Below, piece by piece: positions 5,843-10,794 of a stretch of 10,794 nt of DNA (position 1 is its first letter; each line of letters opens with the position of its first letter). The DNA lies in assembly GCA_003104895.1 (NCBI GenBank), contig PQAG01000187.1:1-10794 (forward strand), in the 5' to 3' direction. The DNA comes from Nitrosomonadales bacterium. Its GTDB lineage: Bacteria > Pseudomonadota > Gammaproteobacteria > Burkholderiales > Sulfuricellaceae. The position numbers and the translations under genes were made by a program. A model generated the notes under the pieces. It ran no database searches and had not been told where the DNA came from. It saw only the letters and a program-made list of their open reading frames with translations.

Positions 5843-7801
5843 TTACTGGCCCAGGCTAAGCAAAGTTTCAAACAGGGTGGTGGCAATCTGCATCATCTTG
5901 CCGGACGCCTGATAGGCCTGCTGATAGCGCAGCAGGTTGGCGGCCTCTTCATCCAGGTTGACGCCGGACATGCTCTGCTGGGCCTGCTGTGTTTGCGCCA
6001 CCAGGCTGGCCTGGGCCTGGCCGGTGACATTGATGTCGCGCGATTTCACGCCCACTGCACTGACGATCTGGCTGTATGCGCTCTGGTAGGTGGCTGTGCT
6101 GCCGGCCAGGAGGTTCCTGGTCTGCAATCCGGCCAGCAGCAATGCGTTTCGGTTATCGGAAACGCCGCTGGTATTGGGGCCGACAGTAAAAGAGTCGCCT
6201 GTTGCCGGGGCGCCGTTCAGTTCAACCGTCCAGCCGTTGTAGGAAACGCTGGCTCCAGCGAGGGGGTCATAAAGCACGCTTGCGGCAAGCACGGTCGAGG
6301 TCGTATTGTCGGTCACGCTGAAATGCGTTGCGTCGATGAACGCAATCGTCACGTTATCCTGCAAATTGGCATTGGGGGGCGGGGGTGGATTTACGCTGCC
6401 CGCACTGACCGTCCCCGAGCCGGTGTTGGCGTATGCCGCAGCGGTGCTGACCGGCGCGGCGGCAGCGATTTTTGCCGTATTGCTGATCGCCACGCTGATG
6501 TCCTTGGCACCGTCCCGCGTCGGCTGGATCAGCCAGCTGTCTCCGGTCGAGAACGCTGCCGGCGCGGCGATGGTCAGGCCGTCCACTGTTTGCGGCAAGG
6601 CCGCATTGCTGAACAGCGCCGTGTTGTCCGAGAGGCGTGTCAGCGTGAATCCGGTGGCCGTGCGGGCAAGAGTGTAATCGCTGCTGGTCACGCTGCTGAC
6701 ATCAGTCAGCGTCACCGCAGGCACGCCGGAGGCAGGGTTGTTCTGCGTATTCGCAAGCACCTTGGCGCTCGGGAAGGCATTCTGGCCGGGCACCCCGCCT
6801 GCCCCTCTGACATTGAAATAGTAGCCGCCCAGATCGCCATTCAGATCCTGCCCCAGGCGATGCTGGTCGTTGAAGGTTTGCGCCAGCCCGATGGCCACGC
6901 GGCCAAGTTCATTCTGCGCGGGGTCGAGTGTCTCGCTGCGGAATGCCAGCAGGCCGCCCAGGTTCCCGCCGTCCAGGCTATCCTGGTCCAGCATCTGGGC
7001 CGAGCCGCCGTAATTCACATAAGCCACGCCCATGCTTTCCGGATCATCCGGCATGGGCCTTGCGCTCAGGGTCAGGGCCTGCTGCCCCACCACCAGCGCC
7101 TGCCCCTTGCCCATGAAGATGTTGTAGCTGCCGTCGTCCTGCTTCACCACGCTGACATTAATTTCCTTGTTGAGATCCGACACCAGCTTGTCGCGCTGAT
7201 CCAGGATATCGTTGGGAGGCTGCCCGTTTCCGCCAGCTTCGGCGAGCACCACCTGGTGATTGAGGGTGGCAATCTGCTCTGCGTAGGAATTGATCAGGCT
7301 GACGCTGGAGGTGATCTGGGAATTCACGCCAGCGCGGATTTCCTCGAAGCGCTGGTTCAGCGCCTGGAAACGCGATACCAGCGCCTCCGAGGAGCTGAGC
7401 ATGCTTTGCCGCGACGGCACCGATGCGGGGTTGGCGGCGGCATCGTGCACCCCCGCGAAAAAATCCTGCAGCGCCGGTGACAATCCCGCGCTGGGGTCGG
7501 CCAGCATGTTGTCCAGCTGGCTGATCTGGGCGTAGTAGGTGTCGAGATAGCTGCTTTGGGTCTGTGCGGCCTGGACCTGGTTATCCAGGAACTGGCTGTA
7601 TATGCGCTTGACCGTGCTGACATTGGTGCCCTGCCCGAGAAAGCCGGCGCCGGTATAAAGCGGCGTGTTGGTGCTCTGCACAATCTGCTGGCGGTTGTAG
7701 CCAGGCGTGCTTGCATTGGTGATGTTGTGGCCTGTCGTGGTCAAGCCCATCTGCGCTGCCCGCAGGCCGGTGATGCTGATGCCGAAAATTCCGTCGCTCA
7801 T
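5843..7801 (-). CDS. flgK: Flagellar hook-associated protein FlgK (HAP1)
   Basis: First hook-filament junction protein, which binds the hook end and FlgL. It has 652 residues, against about 547 in E. coli. The N-terminus MSDGIFGISITGLRAAQMGL with GHNITNASTPGYNRQ at 24-38 is the rod/hook-family D0 signature. Conserved D1 follows (about 80-330, with NDILDQRDKLVSDLN at 197-211 and NDQHRLGQDLNG at 311-322). The C-terminus has SGVNLDEEAANLLRYQQAY at 612-630, the flg_bbr-type motif, ending in ATTLFETLLSLGQ. The added length is a Ser/Thr/Ala-rich central region (about 355-550) with two similar beta-type segments and five prolines at 472-476. The start is supported by AGAGGA at 7809-7814, seven bases upstream. 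A sigma-28 promoter precedes the gene. Confidence 0.97.
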   Translation of the reverse strand: MSDGIFGISITGLRAAQMGLTTTGHNITNASTPGYNRQQIVQSTNTPLYTGAGFLGQGTNVSTVKRIYSQFLDNQVQAAQTQSSYLDTYYAQISQLDNMLADPSAGLSPALQDFFAGVHDAAANPASVPSRQSMLSSSEALVSRFQALNQRFEEIRAGVNSQITSSVSLINSYAEQIATLNHQVVLAEAGGNGQPPNDILDQRDKLVSDLNKEINVSVVKQDDGSYNIFMGKGQALVVGQQALTLSARPMPDDPESMGVAYVNYGGSAQMLDQDSLDGGNLGGLLAFRSETLDPAQNELGRVAIGLAQTFNDQHRLGQDLNGDLGGYYFNVRGAGGVPGQNAFPSAKVLANTQNNPASGVPAVTLTDVSSVTSSDYTLARTATGFTLTRLSDNTALFSNAALPQTVDGLTIAAPAAFSTGDSWLIQPTRDGAKDISVAISNTAKIAAAAPVSTAAAYANTGSGTVSAGSVNPPPPPNANLQDNVTIAFIDATHFSVTDNTTSTVLAASVLYDPLAGASVSYNGWTVELNGAPATGDSFTVGPNTSGVSDNRNALLLAGLQTRNLLAGSTATYQSAYSQIVSAVGVKSRDINVTGQAQASLVAQTQQAQQSMSGVNLDEEAANLLRYQQAYQASGKMMQIATTLFETLLSLGQ

Positions 7802-7821
7802 TATGAAGTCCTCTGGCTATT

Positions 7822-7848
7822 TTAACGGCACAAAGTCCAGAAACTTTA
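7822..7848 (-). promoter_or_regulatory. sigma-28 (FliA) promoter of flgKL
   Basis: Read on the minus strand, TAAAGTTT (7841-7848) and GCCGTTAA (7822-7829) are separated by exactly 11 bases. The established flagellar sigma-28 consensus is TAAAGTTT-N11-GCCGATAA, so 15 of 16 positions match at the right spacing. The -35 overlaps the flgJ stop: its first three bases are the TAA. Initiation is expected around 7814-7816, giving a very short leader that just keeps the flgK Shine-Dalgarno (7809-7814). A FliA-dependent flgKL promoter is known in enteric bacteria, so this fits late expression of the junction proteins in addition to read-through from upstream. Confidence 0.88.
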
Positions 7849-8796
7849 TGCCAGCGCCTGGCGCAGGGTGCCGCCATTGATCACGCGCGTCAGCTTGTCA
7901 GCGTACAGGGGGTCGGTGGCATACCCGGCCTGCTGCAGGCCGCGCGCAAACCCTGATGCATCAAGCACTTGGTCAAACAGGGGCGCATAGCGCGGGCTGT
8001 TCCTGAGCAGGCTGGCATAATCCTTGAAGGCCTCGGCGTAGGAGACGTAGGCGCGGAACTGCTCCGTTTTCTTCTGCGCCACTCCGTTGATGTACTCGGT
8101 TGTCTGAGCTTCCGCCACCGCGCCATTCCATCCCTTGCCGGCCTTGATGCCGAACAGGTTGTAGCTGTTGTTGCCCTGCGCATCGCGGATTTCGCGCTTG
8201 CCCCAGCCGCTCTCCAGTGCCGCATGCCCCACCAGAAAATGCGCCGGCACGCCCAGCTCCCGGGCCGCAACGGATGCGTGAGGCCAGAGCGTGTTGGCGA
8301 AATCGGCGGGGCCGGAGAATCCCGCCTTCGCAGTGGATGCCTCCACCACTCCCGTTTCGGGCAATAGCTGTTCCAGAGGCGGAATGACCGTCTGGAGCGG
8401 TTTTGCCACTGCGGGCGGCAAAAGCTGCCGCTCTATCCTGCCGCTTGCCGCCTTGCCTTCATTTACCGGAGCATTTTTCGGGATCACGCCCTGCATCTGC
8501 ATCTGGCGCACCAGCATGTCCGCCAGCCCGATGCCCTTGCCCTTGCTCAGGCTCTGCGCCAGCTGCGAATCCAGCATGCTGGTGTAGAGCTGGGTATTGG
8601 AATCGTCAAACAGCCCTTCCTGGGGCGTCGCCTCGCGCATGCTCTTCAGCATCATATTGAGGAACAGCGCCTCGAACTGCTGCGCCGCCGCGCGCGCGCC
8701 GGCGGCCGGGTCGGTCCTCACCTGCAGCCGCAGCTGGCCGACACTTTGAGCATCGAGCGCCAGGCGGGAGGAAATGTCGGAAGCAGAGGAGATCAT
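7846..8796 (-). CDS. flgJ: FlgJ, rod-capping protein with peptidoglycan hydrolase domain
   Basis: Bifunctional periplasmic flagellar protein of 316 residues (E. coli/Salmonella about 313-316). The N-terminal rod-cap domain (about 12-100) has AAQQFEALFLNMMLKSMREA at 37-56 and the typical LYTSMLDSQLAQSLSKGKGIGLAD region at 70-93. A low-complexity, proline-containing linker follows (about 104-158). The C-terminal glucosaminidase/muramidase domain (about 163-310) would cut peptidoglycan so the rod can pass. HAALESGWGKREI at 191-203 carries the likely catalytic Glu195, and Glu234 in TTEYINGV sits where Salmonella FlgJ has its second active-site Glu (Glu184 and Glu223 there, both shifted by 11). 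The fused two-domain form is the usual one in beta- and gammaproteobacteria. The Shine-Dalgarno is weak (TAGGT). The start is kept because the family N-terminus SRLALDAQSVGQLR begins at residue 10. Confidence 0.96.
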   Translation of the reverse strand: MISSASDISSRLALDAQSVGQLRLQVRTDPAAGARAAAQQFEALFLNMMLKSMREATPQEGLFDDSNTQLYTSMLDSQLAQSLSKGKGIGLADMLVRQMQMQGVIPKNAPVNEGKAASGRIERQLLPPAVAKPLQTVIPPLEQLLPETGVVEASTAKAGFSGPADFANTLWPHASVAARELGVPAHFLVGHAALESGWGKREIRDAQGNNSYNLFGIKAGKGWNGAVAEAQTTEYINGVAQKKTEQFRAYVSYAEAFKDYASLLRNSPRYAPLFDQVLDASGFARGLQQAGYATDPLYADKLTRVINGGTLRQALA

Positions 8797-8807
8797 AAGT
8801 ACCTACA

Positions 8808-8824
8808 AAGCAGCTTTCATGCCA
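8808..8824 (-). promoter_or_regulatory. sigma-54-like motif upstream of flgJ
   Basis: On the minus strand TGGCATGAAAGCTGCTT has GG and GC separated by 10 bases, the spacing of -24/-12 promoters (consensus TGGCACG-N4-TTGC). Two of the strongly conserved positions deviate. Initiation would fall about two bases before the flgJ ATG, leaving no leader. A chance match is quite possible. Confidence 0.2.
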
Positions 8825-8845
8825 TCGGGGGTCGCTCCGCCTACG

Positions 8846-8937
8846 TCAACCCATCCCCACCCTAACCTTCCCTTTGAAGGAGAAGGAACGATCGCTTTTC
8901 CCCCTTCAAGGGGGAAGTTGGAAGGAGGATGGGTTGA
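8846..8937. repeat. 92-bp palindromic intergenic element
   Basis: The ends TCAACCCATCC (8846-8856) and GGATGGGTTGA (8927-8937) are perfect inverted repeats. The interior continues as an imperfect inverted repeat up to a central CGATCG (8889-8894), whose centre is exactly the midpoint of the element. A second short hairpin lies inside the right half: five C, TT, C, AA, five G at 8900-8914. It occupies about half of the 174-bp flgI-flgJ gap and has no open reading frame. This architecture is that of small non-autonomous palindromic repeats (MITE/REP-like). I cannot see target-site duplications or a transposase, so its mobility is inferred. Confidence 0.85.
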
Positions 8938-8970
8938 AGCGGGGAGGGGAAAGCGCTTAGGAATGCGAGC

Positions 8971-10074
8971 CTAAATAATTTCCAGCTCGGCCCGCAGCGC
9001 GCCTGCCGCCTTCATGGCCTGCAGGATGGCCAGCAGGTCCTGCGGGGAAGCGCCCACGGCATTCAGCGCCCTGACCACTTCGCTCAGCGACGGGCTGCCC
9101 GGCAGGGACACCAGCTCGCCTTTTTGCGCCTTGATGTCGATCTGCGCGCTCTGCGTCACCACCGTTTCGCCCTGCGACAGGGGAGCTGGCTGGCTCACCT
9201 GGGTTTCGCTGGTGATCGTGACCGCCAGATTGCCGTGCGCCACGGCGCAATTGTCGACTTCCACATTCTGGTTCATCACCACGGAGCCGGTGCGCGCATT
9301 GACGATGACCCTGGCTGCGCCATTGCCGGCCGCGACAGGGAGATTTTCCACCTGGGACAGGAAGGCCACCCGCTGGTTGTTGTCACGCGGCGCCACGACC
9401 CGGATCTGGCGCGCATCGATGGCGCTCGCCGTGCCTGCGCCGAAGCGGGCGTTGATGGCCTGCACCACCCGGTTGGCGGTGGTGAAATCGCCCGTATTCA
9501 GTTCCAGGTTGACAAAATCCCCCTGCCCCAGCTGCGTGTTCACCGCGCGCTCGACCGTGGCGCCGGCCGGAATGCGGCCGACCGCCAGGTGGTTCACCTG
9601 GGCGCTGCTGCCGCCGGCAGCCGCACCCGCGCCGCCCACCAGCACGTTGCCCTGGGAAATCGCATAGACCTGGCCGTCCGCGCCTTTCAGCGGCGTCATG
9701 ACCAGCGTGCCGCCGCGCAGGCTCTTGGCGTTGCCGAGCGAGGACACGGTCACGTCGATATTCTGGCCGGGCTTGGCAAAGGCGGGCAGGCTGGCCGTCA
9801 CCATCACGGCGGCGACGTTTTTCAGCTGCAGGCTGGAGGGAGGCAGGTTGACGCCCATCTGCCCCAGCATGTTGATGATGCTCTGCACCGTGAACGGCGT
9901 CTGCGTGGTCTGGTCGCCGCTGCCATCCAGCCCCACCACCAGCCCGTAGCCCGCAAGCTGGTTGGCGCGCACCCCTTGCACCGAGGCCATGTCCTTGATG
10001 CGCTCGGCCTGGGCCGCTCCGGAAGCAGCAAGCAGAAAGGCCAATGCAGCCGCAAATTTCCGCGTATTACTCAT
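8971..10074 (-). CDS. flgI: Flagellar P-ring protein FlgI
   Basis: Periplasmic protein that assembles the P-ring around the distal rod in the peptidoglycan layer. It has 367 residues from ATG 10074 (E. coli precursor about 365). The Sec signal peptide is residues 1-23 (MSNTRKF, a hydrophobic core, AAQA) with likely cleavage before ERIKDMASVQGVR. The mature N-terminus holds the family signature NQLAGYGLVVGLDGSGDQT at 38-56, followed by LKNVAAVMVTASLP. The C-terminus LSEVVRALNAVGASPQDLLA at 330-349 is also typical. A GTG at 10077, directly before the ATG, is an alternative start. AAGGGG (10084-10089) lies 9 bases from the ATG and 6 from the GTG. Only one cysteine (Cys276) is present. The gene starts 22 bases after the flgH stop. 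Confidence 0.97.
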   Translation of the reverse strand: MSNTRKFAAALAFLLAASGAAQAERIKDMASVQGVRANQLAGYGLVVGLDGSGDQTTQTPFTVQSIINMLGQMGVNLPPSSLQLKNVAAVMVTASLPAFAKPGQNIDVTVSSLGNAKSLRGGTLVMTPLKGADGQVYAISQGNVLVGGAGAAAGGSSAQVNHLAVGRIPAGATVERAVNTQLGQGDFVNLELNTGDFTTANRVVQAINARFGAGTASAIDARQIRVVAPRDNNQRVAFLSQVENLPVAAGNGAARVIVNARTGSVVMNQNVEVDNCAVAHGNLAVTITSETQVSQPAPLSQGETVVTQSAQIDIKAQKGELVSLPGSPSLSEVVRALNAVGASPQDLLAILQAMKAAGALRAELEII

Positions 10075-10096
10075 CACCCATTACCCCTTACCGTAC

Positions 10097-10765
10097 TCAG
10101 AATGGCAGCACCGAAAGAAAGAATCGCGCCAGCCAGCCCATGGTCTGCGCTTCGTCGATGTAACCGGTGCCCTTGTACTCCATGCGCGCATCCGCCACCT
10201 GGGTCGAGGACACGCTGTTGGCGGCGCTGACATTCGCCGGATTGACCACCCCGGAGAAGCGGACGAATTCGCCGCCCTGGTTGATGTTCATCTGCTTTTC
10301 CCCGCTCACCAGCAGGTTGCCGTTGGGCAGCACCTCGATCACGGTCACCGCGATGGTGCCGGTAAAGGCGTTGTTGGCGCTGCTATCGCCCTTGCCTTCA
10401 AATGTATTGTCAGAGCTTGCAGAAAGCGGCGTGCGCAGGATATTGGCCGCGGACAATCCGCCCAGAAGGGGCACGTCCATGCTGCTGCTGCCCTTGCGAT
10501 CGGCGGTGGTGCTGGATTTCTTGCTGGCGGAAATCTTCTCGTTGATGGTGATGATCAGGGTGTCGCCGACGTTGCGCGCGCGTCTATCCTCGAACAGCGA
10601 ACGGCTGGTGTAGCCCGCCTGGTAAATCGACCCGTTGCCCCCCGGCGCTTCCGCCGCAGGCACCGGCCGCGCCGTCATCGGCTGATGCACGGCGACCGGG
10701 GGCATGGTGGTGCAACCTGCCAGCGCGGCCGCAGCCAGTACAGTCATTCTCAGGGATTTAGCCAT
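10097..10765 (-). CDS. flgH: Flagellar L-ring lipoprotein FlgH
   Basis: Outer-membrane lipoprotein that forms the L-ring, the bushing through which the rod crosses the outer membrane. It has 222 residues (E. coli about 232). The short lipoprotein signal MAKSLRMTVLAAAALAGC has lipobox LAGC with Cys18 as the acylated first mature residue, followed by a Pro-rich stretch (22-42). Family motifs are SLFEDRRARNVGDTLIITI at 56-74, GTIAVTVIEVLPNGNLLVSG at 135-154, and the C-terminus GYIDEAQTMGWLARFFLSVLPF. An AGGGGG-type Shine-Dalgarno (10773-10778) lies 7 bases before the ATG, between it and the presumed flgG stop. It works with FlgI, the next gene. Confidence 0.97.
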   Translation of the reverse strand: MAKSLRMTVLAAAALAGCTTMPPVAVHQPMTARPVPAAEAPGGNGSIYQAGYTSRSLFEDRRARNVGDTLIITINEKISASKKSSTTADRKGSSSMDVPLLGGLSAANILRTPLSASSDNTFEGKGDSSANNAFTGTIAVTVIEVLPNGNLLVSGEKQMNINQGGEFVRFSGVVNPANVSAANSVSSTQVADARMEYKGTGYIDEAQTMGWLARFFLSVLPF

Positions 10766-10779
10766 GATCGGACCCCCTG

Positions 10780-10794
10780 TCAGATCTGCGTCAG
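10780..10794 (-). CDS. flgG: FlgG C-terminal tail (partial)
   Basis: The last 15 bases on the minus strand read CTG ACG CAG ATC TGA, i.e. Leu-Thr-Gln-Ile-stop. E. coli FlgG, the distal rod protein, ends in LTQL, and flgG is normally directly upstream of flgH. The stop lies 14 bases before the flgH ATG, a usual operon distance. Only four codons are visible, so the call rests on the tail match plus gene order. Confidence 0.65.
   Translation of the reverse strand: MTQI

Noticed and set aside
5993..7480. Plus-strand open frame of 495 codons antisense to flgK
   Set aside because: FlgK on the minus strand matches its family from end to end. The plus-strand frame gives an Arg/Cys/His-rich protein with no recognisable domain, as expected for a GC-rich shadow frame.
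4526..7801. Frameshift or fusion as the reason for over-long FlgK and FlgL
   Set aside because: Both frames are continuous, both ends match the families, and the extra length is confined to the variable middle region, which is known to differ in size between species.
9124..10230. Plus-strand open frame of 368 codons antisense to flgI and flgH
   Set aside because: It crosses the flgI/flgH junction, is extremely His/Arg-rich and resembles no family; the minus-strand genes are certain.

Overview
The window reads as chromosomal DNA of a GC-rich, Gram-negative, flagellated proteobacterium. A betaproteobacterium (Nitrosomonadales or a relative) is my best guess, from FabI sequence style, the palindromic intergenic repeats and the mix of genes; this placement is inference. 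Nearly all of the sequence is coding, and I see no tRNA, rRNA, CRISPR array, transposase or phage gene.

Left part (1-3420, minus strand): a yejA-yejB-yejE operon for a peptide-type ABC importer. It comprises a periplasmic binding protein (yejA) and two inner-membrane permeases (yejB, and yejE cut by the window edge). Stop and start codons overlap at both junctions, so translation is probably coupled. The ATPase gene yejF would be expected just beyond coordinate 1. A 108-bp divergent region (3421-3528) separates yejA from fabI (3529-4320, plus strand), the enoyl-ACP reductase of fatty acid synthesis. Its centre is a near-symmetric TTATAA core that provides a perfect -10 for fabI and a good -10 facing yejA.

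Middle (4321-4525): fabI and flgL converge on a 205-bp gap. Almost all of it is a tandem array of seven 23-bp units, preceded by an inverted copy of the unit core, so transcripts from either side can fold into long hairpins.

Right part (4526-10794, minus strand): the distal end of a flagellar rod/ring/hook operon in the order flgG (last four codons only), flgH (L-ring lipoprotein), flgI (P-ring), flgJ (rod cap plus muramidase), flgK and flgL (hook-filament junction). The first genes build and cap the rod and make the holes for it in peptidoglycan and outer membrane. flgK and flgL supply the adaptor between hook and filament. A near-consensus sigma-28 (FliA) promoter overlaps the flgJ stop codon and would drive flgKL as a late transcript. 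A 92-bp palindromic element fills most of the flgI-flgJ gap.

The gene content is conventional and I find no convincing new biological system. The points worth a second look are non-coding or domain-level: the 23-bp array, the 92-bp palindrome, the sigma-28 promoter, the divergent symmetric promoter, a beta-rich module apparently repeated in FlgK and shared with FlgL, a five-proline run in FlgK, and a P-ring protein with a single cysteine.
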